NCBI GenBank assembly: GCA_964488355.1
Contig: CAZAUJ010000012.1
Coordinates: forward strand, 1 to 64,000
DNA length: 64,000 nt
Direction of reading: 5' to 3'
Source of the DNA: Thermoanaerobaculum sp964488355
GTDB taxonomy: Bacteria; Acidobacteriota; Thermoanaerobaculia; Thermoanaerobaculales; Thermoanaerobaculaceae
Shown piece by piece: positions 1 through 7,163 of the stretch (position 1 is the first letter of the stretch; every line of letters starts with the position of its first letter). The position numbers were made by a program, and so were the translations under genes. The notes under the pieces are model-generated. The model worked only from the letters and a program-made list of their open reading frames with translations. It had not been told where the DNA came from and made no database searches.

Positions 1-1
1 C

Positions 2-250
2 CTGCGCCGTCGTCACACGCCCATTTTTGGCGTGCGCAAGGTCTTGCCGGTAACCCGCGAGCTGGCAGCGGAGGGCACCCGGGTCGAGTTGGGTTCCGAC
101 CTGCAGCCTGTGCTTTACCGGGTGACGCCCGAGGGCATCGAGTACACCCTGGCTAGCCCCAGCGGCTGGACGCCCAAGCGCCTGCTGAAGCTGGACCAAG
201 GGCTCACCTTGGACCGCGCCCTGGCCTTGGTACAGGAGCTCGCTCGCTAG
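2..250 (+). CDS. 3' end of an unidentified protein (gene cut by window start)
   Basis: The frame is open from the first bases and ends at a TAG stop, giving the last 82 residues of a protein that starts outside the window. I do not recognise the family. The visible part is a mixed, basic and hydrophilic tail with no cysteines, no membrane segment and no obvious motif; a GTG at position 32 could be read as a start, but the frame continues upstream of it. It is followed by a convergent pseudogene. Codon use matches the GC-rich neighbours, so a real coding end is likely, but no function can be given. Confidence 0.5.
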   Translation: MRRRHTPIFGVRKVLPVTRELAAEGTRVELGSDLQPVLYRVTPEGIEYTLASPSGWTPKRLLKLDQGLTLDRALALVQELAR

Positions 251-277
251 CGCCCGCCTTAAGCCCGCCCTGCCGCC

Positions 278-825
278 CTACTTTTGACGCGGCTTGCGCG
301 CGATCACCCAAAACCCTTGCGTTTCCAAGCTTTCCCTGTCCAGAGGCTTGAACTTTGCGAGGCGCTTGGCCACCCCATTGGGCATGGGCAGCCGCTGCGG
401 GACCAGGCGAACCTCCTCATCCCCCCATCCGCAGGAGGTCCAACAGGTTCTTGGTGGTGAAAAAGCGCCGGTGAGTGTAACACAGCACCAATAACGCGGC
501 AACCCAGCTTTTGCTGCAGCCGCGCCCCGGTCAACCCGCGCGCGCACCCGATTTCCAGTACTTCCCGCGCCCCTTCCGGCACGAAGGGCAGCACATCGGT
601 GCGCGTCTCGCCGCAGTGTCAATGAACCCGTGCGCCAGCCTCCCCGCACCACATGCCTCCCCAGAGCCTCGTTTCCTTCCCGGGCCAGCCCCGCGTACCC
701 CTGCCACGGGCTCACGGGCACCGGTCGCAGTGATACCGGCGCAGTCGGGCCGGGTCATCGAACTCGGCGCTGCCACTGCTGTCGCCCTGTTCCACCACTA
801 CCCACCCGGGAGGCACCCCCAGCAT
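278..825 (-). pseudogene. Degraded SAM-dependent methyltransferase (possibly fused to another domain)
   Basis: Pieces of one protein are spread over all three minus frames in the right order. A possible start at 825 gives a fragment ending in YHCDRCP. Next comes a frame containing DVLPFVPEGAREVLEIGCAR, which is motif I of class I methyltransferases. Another frame then gives CYTHRRFFTTKNLLDLLRMG, and a last frame runs from DEEVRLVPQRLP to the stop at 278. At least three frameshifts separate them, so no intact enzyme can be made. Enzymes of this type are common in O-antigen and polysaccharide loci, and the gene lies just downstream of an ABC-2 export permease, which fits such a locus in decay. 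Sequencing error cannot explain so many shifts easily. Confidence 0.7.
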
Positions 826-851
826 CCCGCGCCGCTCGCGCTATCCAAAGC

Positions 852-1628
852 TCATACCAGATCCCGTACCGCCGCCTCCCGCCGGCGGAAAAACCACACC
901 CCGGCCAGCAGCAAAACGACTCCCAGCACCAGCCCAATGCCTGCCCAGCCCACCACCACCGGCAGCCCCAGGCCCGTGCGCATGAGTGCCACAGGCGTCC
1001 AAAGGGGGTTGATGGCTACCCACGGGCGCAGCTTTTCCGGCAGCAGCGTTTCCGGATAGAGGATGGGTGTGAGGTAAAGGGCGAAGCCCATAAGGCTGGA
1101 AGTGACGGGTCCTACGTCCGGTAAGTACGCGCCGGCCACGGAAAGCCACAGTGCTCCCCCCACCAACAGGAGCAGGGCCGCCAAGACGGCCCCCACCAGG
1201 GAGGGCAGCAGGGGTGGCCCCTGGTTACCCAGGGTCAGGGCAAAACCCAGCAGCAGCGCCAACAGAACCCCATGTCGCGCCAGCACCGCCACCAGCTCCG
1301 AGGCCAAGAGCGCCGACAACGGCACCGGCACGTGCTTAACCAGGTTGGCCTGGGCTCGGAAACAGCTGGCCGCCCGAACCCAACCCTCCTGCAGCAGCAG
1401 AAAGGGCACCAAACCGGCCAAGAGCCAAAGGGCAAAGCCGCCCCCTCCCCCCGAAAACCCGCGCAACCCGAGGAAAACGCCAAACACCACCAGGTAAAGA
1501 GCAAACTGCAACAGGGGCTCCACCAAGGCCCAGGCGGTGCCCAAGAGCGAGCCAGCGTAGCGCGCCTTAACGGCCCTGCCGGCCATGGCCAGCACCAAGT
1601 GCCGATGACGCCAAACCTCTGCCAGCAT
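852..1628 (-). CDS. ABC-2 type polysaccharide export permease (Wzm/TagG-like)
   Basis: A 258-residue integral membrane protein with six likely helices. The N-terminal stretch KARYAGSLLGTAWALVEPLL is typical of the ABC-2 permeases that export O-antigen, teichoic acid or other lipid-linked polysaccharides, and the C-terminal half has the usual YLTPILYPETLLP region before the last helices. The ATG at 1628 follows a purine-rich GGGGTGGGG Shine-Dalgarno-like stretch. The matching ATPase (Wzt) is not next to it; only a broken methyltransferase lies downstream. The permease itself is intact, but whether it still has a partner inside the genome cannot be seen here. Confidence 0.8.
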   Translation of the reverse strand: MLAEVWRHRHLVLAMAGRAVKARYAGSLLGTAWALVEPLLQFALYLVVFGVFLGLRGFSGGGGGFALWLLAGLVPFLLLQEGWVRAASCFRAQANLVKHVPVPLSALLASELVAVLARHGVLLALLLGFALTLGNQGPPLLPSLVGAVLAALLLLVGGALWLSVAGAYLPDVGPVTSSLMGFALYLTPILYPETLLPEKLRPWVAINPLWTPVALMRTGLGLPVVVGWAGIGLVLGVVLLLAGVWFFRRREAAVRDLV

Positions 1629-1762
1629 GTCCCCACCCCGCTCCGTCGTGGCAAGGATAGCCCATCGCCGTCCTCGACAGCCGTGACTCGTCTCCTTCTA
1701 CCTCTTTCCGCGCTGCCAACCGAGTCGTTGCCTACCCTGCGACATCTCCTTACCGCACAGTG

Positions 1763-2531
1763 ATGCGAGTGCGGTCGCAAACGACGAGCCAACTTTTTTT
1801 ACGCCTCTCGGAAGAGCACCCCGAGTGGCGCGCCGACCTTCGCTGCGTGCTGCTCACCGAGGAACTGCTCGCCCTGCCCGAAAGCGTGGCCACCTGGAGG
1901 TGAGCCAGCCGGCAGAGGCCCTGCGGCGCACACAGGAAGAGTTGGCCGCTCTTGCCCGCCCCGTAGACCAACTGGCTGCCGGCTTGGACCAGCTTCGCCA
2001 GCAAAGCCAAGCCTTGGCCAAATGGGTGGGCAAGCTCACCCAGCCCGTAGACCACCTGAACCGGCGCGTGAGTCCGCTGGAGGACCGGGTGGGTCAGCTT
2101 CGGGGTCGGGCGGCGGAGCGTCGTTACCGCAACCGTGCGGCCGCCTACGTGGGCCGCTGGCTGTCTGCGGTGGAGGTTTGGGACACCAAAACCTTGGCCC
2201 GTACGCTGGACCTGGCGGTGAGGGAGGGCCGTATTTCCCGGAAGAGCGTGCCGAGGCTCTGTGGGCGGAGGTGGTTGTCCGCGGGGAACACAGCCACGGC
2301 CATCAGGTCACGCTTGTTGTGGAAGCTTTGTCGGTGGTGGATGCCAAGGACGTGGCGCAGGCGCTGCTGCGCGCGAGCCTGTGTCAACGGGCACTGCAAG
2401 GGCCAGTTTGGCCGGTGGTGGCTGGCGAGTCCGCCACTGCTGGCGTGTCCGCGCTCTGCCAAAGGAGCTGCGTTTGGCTGCTTTTAGACAGCCAGCCTAC
2501 GCCACCCGCGCCCACCGAGCAGCGCCAGTAG
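1763..2531 (+). pseudogene. Frameshifted coiled-coil PD-(D/E)XK nuclease-like protein
   Basis: Three plus frames together spell one protein. The first, from ATG 1763, gives a segment containing LSEEHPEWRADLRCVLLTEE and stops near 1903. A second frame carries a heptad-like coiled coil (repeated LARPVDQLAAGLDQLRQQ-type units) and RYRNRAAAYVGR. A third, from about 2240 to 2531, carries FPEERAEALWAEVVV, then VTLVVEALSVVDAKDV and GPVWPVVAGE. This order (short helical start, long coiled coil, nuclease-fold C-terminus) matches a widespread family of uncharacterised coiled-coil proteins with a Holliday-junction-resolvase-like fold in thermophilic bacteria. At least two frameshifts break it. It ends convergently with dnaJ. 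Confidence 0.7.
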
Positions 2532-2581
2532 GCAGGTCGTACGCTACCGGTGGCAGCCTTGATTGCCAGGCCACCCAGGGC

Positions 2582-3553
2582 TCACTCCAGCCTCAGGGGC
2601 AAGCCGGCCCGTGGGTTTTCGCTGTAAAGCTCGGCCACACGCTGTGCCAGTTCGCGCCCGGCGGGCGAAACCACCTTTGGCACCACCACCTGCACGGTGT
2701 AGTAATGGTCACCAAAGGCGCCGGTGCGGACGTTGCGCACACCCTTGCCCCGCAAGCGAAAGCGCTGTCCGGAGGAGGTCCCATGGGGTATGCGGGTGCG
2801 CACCGGGCCATGAATGGTGCCGATCTCGATTTCCGCACCCAGGTAGGCCTCGCTGAAGGTTACCGGTACGGTGGTGTAGATGTCGTCGCCCTTGCGCTCG
2901 AAGTAGGGATGAGGGTGCACGTGCACCACCACAGCCACTTCCCGCCCGTCGGGGGTACGCGTTCGCAACCGGTCGCCGTCGTTGATGCCCTGAGGGACCC
3001 GCACCCGAATGCGGTCCGTGTGCACCAGCACGCCGCTGCCGCGGCAGCGGAAGCACACCACGCCTCCCGAAACCCCACGGCCACCGCACTGCGGGCAACC
3101 CACCTCCCGCCGAACGGGTACCACCACCACCGCCCCCTTGACCGCTTGCTCGAAGGTCAGCTCTACCGCCGTTTCCACCGCTTCCGCCGGCCGGGCGGCG
3201 GTGGCGCGCACGCGGCCAAAGAGGTCCCCAAAGAGCTCGCCCAAGTCCTCAAAGCCACCAAAAGAAACGCGGAAACCAGAAAAGGGGCTGCCGCTGGCTC
3301 GGGCTCGCGCCTGCTGGGCGCGGGCTGCCATTTCCGCCTCGTCCACCGTGCCGAAGCGGTCGTACTGGGCACGCTTGGCTGGGTCGGAAAGGACCTGATA
3401 GGACTCCTGGATCTCCTTGAAGCGCCGCTCCGCTTCCGGGTTTCCCGGGTTTACATCCGGATGGTACTTACGTGCCAGCTTTCGGTACGCTTTCTTGATT
3501 TCTTCCTGGCTGGCGTCGCGACTAACACCCAGCACCGCGTAGAGATCTCTCAT
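2582..3553 (-). CDS. dnaJ: DnaJ-family Hsp40 co-chaperone with a half zinc finger
   Basis: A 323-residue J protein. The J domain (about residues 1-70) has the HPD motif in YHPDVNPGN; a Gly/Phe-rich linker follows. The zinc-finger region has only two of the usual four CxxCxGxG repeats (CPQCGGRG and CFRCRGSG), enough for one zinc site instead of two. Two beta-rich client-binding domains follow, ending with a short tail in place of a dimerisation region. It should deliver unfolded clients to DnaK and stimulate its ATPase. I chose ATG 3553 because it follows a GAGGGGG ribosome site; an upstream start would add ten residues. No dnaK or grpE is adjacent, so this may be a secondary DnaJ or CbpA-like copy. 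Confidence 0.88.
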   Translation of the reverse strand: MRDLYAVLGVSRDASQEEIKKAYRKLARKYHPDVNPGNPEAERRFKEIQESYQVLSDPAKRAQYDRFGTVDEAEMAARAQQARARASGSPFSGFRVSFGGFEDLGELFGDLFGRVRATAARPAEAVETAVELTFEQAVKGAVVVVPVRREVGCPQCGGRGVSGGVVCFRCRGSGVLVHTDRIRVRVPQGINDGDRLRTRTPDGREVAVVVHVHPHPYFERKGDDIYTTVPVTFSEAYLGAEIEIGTIHGPVRTRIPHGTSSGQRFRLRGKGVRNVRTGAFGDHYYTVQVVVPKVVSPAGRELAQRVAELYSENPRAGLPLRLE

Positions 3554-3649
3554 CGCACCCCCTCGAGGTCTACCCCCGCACAAAATATCAGCGTGTTTTT
3601 GTCAAATTTCAAGTCTTCAGCCCTCCTGCCCTGCCGGTGAACCCTCGGC

Positions 3650-3655
3650 TAGAAT
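3650..3655 (+). promoter_or_regulatory. -10 box TAGAAT for a probably leaderless kinase mRNA
   Basis: TAGAAT ends six bases before the GTG start at 3662, so transcription would begin at or very near the start codon. No Shine-Dalgarno sequence is present. The -35 region is not convincing. Confidence 0.5.
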
Positions 3656-3661
3656 GAGGCT

Positions 3662-6094
3662 GTGCATCTGGGCCTGCCCCTCGTGATGCTGGTTACTGGC
3701 AAGCGGCACGCCGCTGGGCTCGCCGCCGCCAGTTTGGCCCTTTGGCTCCACCTTCCTTGGCTGGGCCCGCTTTTGAAGCTGGCTGCGCTGCCGCTGCCGC
3801 CAGCCCCTAGCAACCCCTGGGTGCAAATTCCCGGGCACCTTCTGGTTTTGGTTTTGCTTTTGACGGCCTTGGGCTTGTTCTCGCCGCGCCCTGGATCACC
3901 GGCGGAACTGGCCTTGCGGGCGCGGCGCCGGGGTGATTTCCTCGCTGCCGGTGAGTTTTACCTGCAGGCGGGAAAGCCGCGCAAGGCCATCCGCGCCTTC
4001 GTTCGTGCTCGCGCTTGGGCACGGGCCGCGGATATTGCTCGCAACCTGGGAAAGCTGAGCAAGGCAGCCAAGCTTTACGAGCGGCAGGGGGGTGCTTCCC
4101 TGGCCTCTGCCGCCCAGCTTTACGCTCGCGCTGGGGCCCAAGCAAAGGCTGCCGCCCTCTGGCTGCGCCTGGGGCAAGAAATGGTGCAGCGGGGGGAGCC
4201 CCAGGCAGCAATCGAGCCCTTTGTCAAGGCGGGCGACCTCAAGCGCGCCAGCGCCGCCTGCCAGCTGGCGCTGGAGCGCCAGAAACTCAGCCCCGCGGTG
4301 GCGGAAGTGGCCCTAGAGGCGTGCCGACGCGCCCAGCAGCTACCCCTGGCTGCCCAGGTGGCCTCGTTCCTAGGCCGCCACTCGGAAGCTGGGGAGCTCT
4401 ACCTGGCTGCCGACCGACCGGCAGAAGCGGCTTCCGCCTTTGAACAGGCCGGCGAGGTGGCCCGCGCCGCCGAGGCCTGGCGCTTGGCCGGCGAGCCGCA
4501 ACGGGCAGCCCGCTTGAAGGCCTCGTCTCTGGTCCAGAGTGGCTTTCTGGAAAAAGCAGCGGAGGAGCTTTCCGCTGCCGGGCTCCACCAGGAAGCCGCG
4601 CACGTGCTGGTCCGCTTGGGATGCTACCGCGAGGCCTGCGACCGTCTTCTGGTAGCCGGGCTGAGACGCGAAGCAGCTGAGGTCATTGTCACCCATTTGG
4701 ACCCAATGGAGGGTGCGCGTCTACTCGAGGAGCTGGAGGAGTGGGAGGCGGCTGGGGCGGCTTGGGAGAAGGCCGGTGACTTGCGCGCCGCCGCGCGCTG
4801 CTTTGAGCGGGCCGGTGAGCTGCAGCGGGTGGTGGGCCTTTACGGTGCCCTGGGGCTCGTGGGTGAGCAGGCACGTATCCTGGTGGAGCTGGGCCAAATC
4901 GAAGAAGCCTTCCTCGTGCTCCACCGCGCCGGGGATCTGGCCGGCGCCTGGGAGCTGCTGTCCCGCTTCGGCGGCGTCTACCCCAGCCTGGTCACCGAGC
5001 TGGTGGACGTGGCCAACTTTTTGCGTAAGCACGACACGAAAGCGGCGGTGGCTGCCCTGCAACGAGCCACCGCCGGTGTCCCCGACTCCCGCGACTTACT
5101 GCCTGCCCTTTATCTGCAAGCCCAACTGCTGGAAGAGCTGGGAGATTTGCGGGCTGCGGAGGAGGTTTTGGGCCGGGTCGTGGTCATCGATTACAACTAC
5201 CACGACGCCCACGAGGCCCTGCAGCGCGTGCGGCGAGCTCGCCAGGAAAGCAGGGCGTTGGCCACACCCTCCGGTCCCCCCACGCCGCCGCCGGACGCCT
5301 CCCAGCGCTACGTGCTGGAGCAGGAGCTGGGCCGCGGCGGCATGGGCATCGTTTACCGCGCGCGCGACACCAGGTTAGGTCGCACGGTGGCCATCAAGAT
5401 CCTGCACCCCCGTCAGCACTCGCCCGAGGCGCTGCGCCGCTTCGAGCGCGAAGCGCGGGCAGCGGCTGCCCTTTCCCACCCGGGCATCGTGCATATTTAC
5501 GACTTCGGGCAAGGGTTTGGCTCCTCCTTCCTGGTGATGGAGTACGTGGCTGGGCCCACGCTCCACCAGCTACTTAAGGAGGAACCGGCTTTTGTCCGCG
5601 CCAACTTGCTCGCCCTGATGCTGCAGGCTGCGGAAGCGGTGGGCTACGCCCACACGCACCACGTGGTTCATCGCGACCTGAAACCGGCCAACTTTATCCT
5701 GGCCGAGCGTAAGCAACTAAAAATTTTGGACTTCGGCATCGCCCGACGGTTGGACGAGCTGGACCTAAGCCAGTCGGGGGTTACCGGTACCCCTTACTAC
5801 ATGGCCCCCGAACAGATCCTCAACGAGCAACCGGACGAGCGCTCGGATGTCTACTCCCTGGGTGTTACGTTCTTTCAGCTGGCCACTGGCACCTTGCCCT
5901 TCCCCAGCGGCAACGTCATTAAGGCCCACCTGGAACAGGCCCCCCCGGACCCGCAGGCCCTTAGCCCTGGGCTGGAACCCGCCCTCTGCCACCTGATCCT
6001 CCGTTGCCTGGAAAAGGACCCAGCCAAAAGGCCCCGGGACGGAAACGCCCTGGCGAAAGAGATCCGTTTGCTGGTGGAGGAGCGCAGCCGGTGA
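3662..6094 (+). CDS. Membrane Ser/Thr protein kinase with N-terminal TPR-like repeats
   Basis: An 810-residue protein. Residues 15-75 hold two hydrophobic segments, so the N-terminus is membrane-anchored. Residues 85-520 are a long array of Ala-rich helical repeats (units like AELYLAADRPAEAASAFEQA), resembling TPR or SEL1-type scaffolds. A Hanks-type kinase domain fills about 550-805: glycine loop GRGGMGIVYRA, Lys in VAIKIL, catalytic HRDLKPAN (Asp at about 672), DFG at about 690, and APE in YYMAPEQ. All catalytic residues are present, so it should be active. The order is the reverse of usual PknB-type kinases, where the kinase precedes the membrane helix. It overlaps the next gene by 4 bp. 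The target is unknown. ATG 3686 is an alternative start. Confidence 0.88.
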   Translation: MHLGLPLVMLVTGKRHAAGLAAASLALWLHLPWLGPLLKLAALPLPPAPSNPWVQIPGHLLVLVLLLTALGLFSPRPGSPAELALRARRRGDFLAAGEFYLQAGKPRKAIRAFVRARAWARAADIARNLGKLSKAAKLYERQGGASLASAAQLYARAGAQAKAAALWLRLGQEMVQRGEPQAAIEPFVKAGDLKRASAACQLALERQKLSPAVAEVALEACRRAQQLPLAAQVASFLGRHSEAGELYLAADRPAEAASAFEQAGEVARAAEAWRLAGEPQRAARLKASSLVQSGFLEKAAEELSAAGLHQEAAHVLVRLGCYREACDRLLVAGLRREAAEVIVTHLDPMEGARLLEELEEWEAAGAAWEKAGDLRAAARCFERAGELQRVVGLYGALGLVGEQARILVELGQIEEAFLVLHRAGDLAGAWELLSRFGGVYPSLVTELVDVANFLRKHDTKAAVAALQRATAGVPDSRDLLPALYLQAQLLEELGDLRAAEEVLGRVVVIDYNYHDAHEALQRVRRARQESRALATPSGPPTPPPDASQRYVLEQELGRGGMGIVYRARDTRLGRTVAIKILHPRQHSPEALRRFEREARAAAALSHPGIVHIYDFGQGFGSSFLVMEYVAGPTLHQLLKEEPAFVRANLLALMLQAAEAVGYAHTHHVVHRDLKPANFILAERKQLKILDFGIARRLDELDLSQSGVTGTPYYMAPEQILNEQPDERSDVYSLGVTFFQLATGTLPFPSGNVIKAHLEQAPPDPQALSPGLEPALCHLILRCLEKDPAKRPRDGNALAKEIRLLVEERSR

Positions 6095-6663
6095 AGGTGG
6101 CGCTCATTGGCACCCACGGTGTGGGCAAAACCACCCTGTGCTTCGAGCTGGCCGCGCGCCTGAAGCGGCGAGATGTGGACGTGGAGCTGGTGCGCGAGGT
6201 GGCCCGCCACTGCCCCCTGCCCATCAACCGGCAAACCAACGAGGCAGCCCAATCCTGGATCCTGCACACCCAAATGGCCTGGGAACTGGAGGCCCAGGCT
6301 GGGCACGCGGTGGTCCTCTGCGACCGTTCGGTGCTGGACAACTACTGCTACCTGCTCTACGCGCAGGGCCCCCAACCCCACTGGGAGCCGCTGCTCACCC
6401 GCTGGCTCGCCACCTACCAGCTGTTGGTCAAGGTGCCCCTGTGGACACCCCCTCGCTGGGACGGGGTACGCGACACCGACCTAGCCTTCCAGCGCGCCAT
6501 CGATGAGCTGCTGGAGGAGCAGCTTGGCCGACGCCCACTGCAGGTGTTGCGCTTGGAAGAAAATGCCCGCGCCACCTGGGGTGACCAGGTCATGGCCGCT
6601 TTGGAGACCTGGCTCGCCCCCATTCCTCCCCTCTTCCCTGAAGAGGAAAGGCTGGCCCCGTAG
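6091..6663 (+). CDS. Small P-loop ATPase/kinase of the AAA_28 (NadR-like) family
   Basis: A 190-residue protein that begins directly with a P-loop: ALIGTHGVGKTTL is the Walker A motif. It continues with LVREVARHCP and VVLCDRSVLDNYCY, the pattern of the NadR ribosylnicotinamide-kinase domain and AAA_28 proteins. This suggests a nucleoside- or nucleotide-type kinase, but the substrate cannot be told. I chose the GTG at 6091, which overlaps the kinase stop as GTGA, because the family starts just before the P-loop; the frame is open further upstream inside the kinase gene, but that would add about 29 unrelated residues. Tight coupling to the membrane kinase suggests they are made together. Confidence 0.75.
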   Translation: MKVALIGTHGVGKTTLCFELAARLKRRDVDVELVREVARHCPLPINRQTNEAAQSWILHTQMAWELEAQAGHAVVLCDRSVLDNYCYLLYAQGPQPHWEPLLTRWLATYQLLVKVPLWTPPRWDGVRDTDLAFQRAIDELLEEQLGRRPLQVLRLEENARATWGDQVMAALETWLAPIPPLFPEEERLAP

Positions 6664-6665
6664 GC

Positions 6666-7163
6666 ATGGAGCTGGTCCTGGCCCTGGGGGGAAACCTGGG
6701 GGATGTGCCCGCCACCTTCGCCTGGGTTGGCAGCCAGCTGCGCCGGCAGTTTGCCCTCCTCGCCCGCTCGTCCCTTTACCTTACCGAACCCCAGGGCCCA
6801 CCCCAACCCCCGTTTTACAACGCCGCCCTGCTGCTGGAGGTGACAACCCACCCCCTTCAGCTGCTGGCCCTCTGTCAGGACCTGGAGCGCCGCGCGGGTC
6901 GGGACCGAGAACGGGAACAGCGTTGGGGCCCGCGCCCCCTGGACCTGGACCTGCTGCTGGCACCCGGGTTGGTCCTTCTCCACCCGCGGCTGGAGCTGCC
7001 GCACCCCCGCTTGGCCCTGCGCCGCTTTGCCCTCTTGCCCGCCGCGGAAGTGGCCCCGCACATGGTGCACCCCCGCCTGGGCAAGGCGTTGGCCCAGCTG
7101 GCAGAGGGGATGCCGTCCGAGGGTCAAACCTGCGCGCGGGTAGGCCCTTTCCCTGCTTTCTAG
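6666..7163 (+). CDS. folK: 2-amino-4-hydroxy-6-hydroxymethyldihydropteridine pyrophosphokinase
   Basis: A 165-residue HPPK that transfers pyrophosphate from ATP to 6-hydroxymethyl-7,8-dihydropterin in folate synthesis. The family hallmarks are all here: ALGGNLGD at the start, FYNAALLLEV, the catalytic RWGPRPLDLDLLL with its two metal-binding Asp, and the C-terminal LPHPRLALRRFALLP. The ATG at 6666 lies two bases after the upstream gene, so it is translated in the same operon. Its partner folP is elsewhere in the window (52812-53651). The stop overlaps that of the convergent acyl-CoA synthetase gene. Confidence 0.93.
   Translation: MELVLALGGNLGDVPATFAWVGSQLRRQFALLARSSLYLTEPQGPPQPPFYNAALLLEVTTHPLQLLALCQDLERRAGRDREREQRWGPRPLDLDLLLAPGLVLLHPRLELPHPRLALRRFALLPAAEVAPHMVHPRLGKALAQLAEGMPSEGQTCARVGPFPAF

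Noticed and set aside
2261..3640. A 459-codon plus-strand open frame over dnaJ
   Set aside because: It lies opposite a well-conserved gene and shows no motif; GC-rich genomes leave many long antisense frames open.
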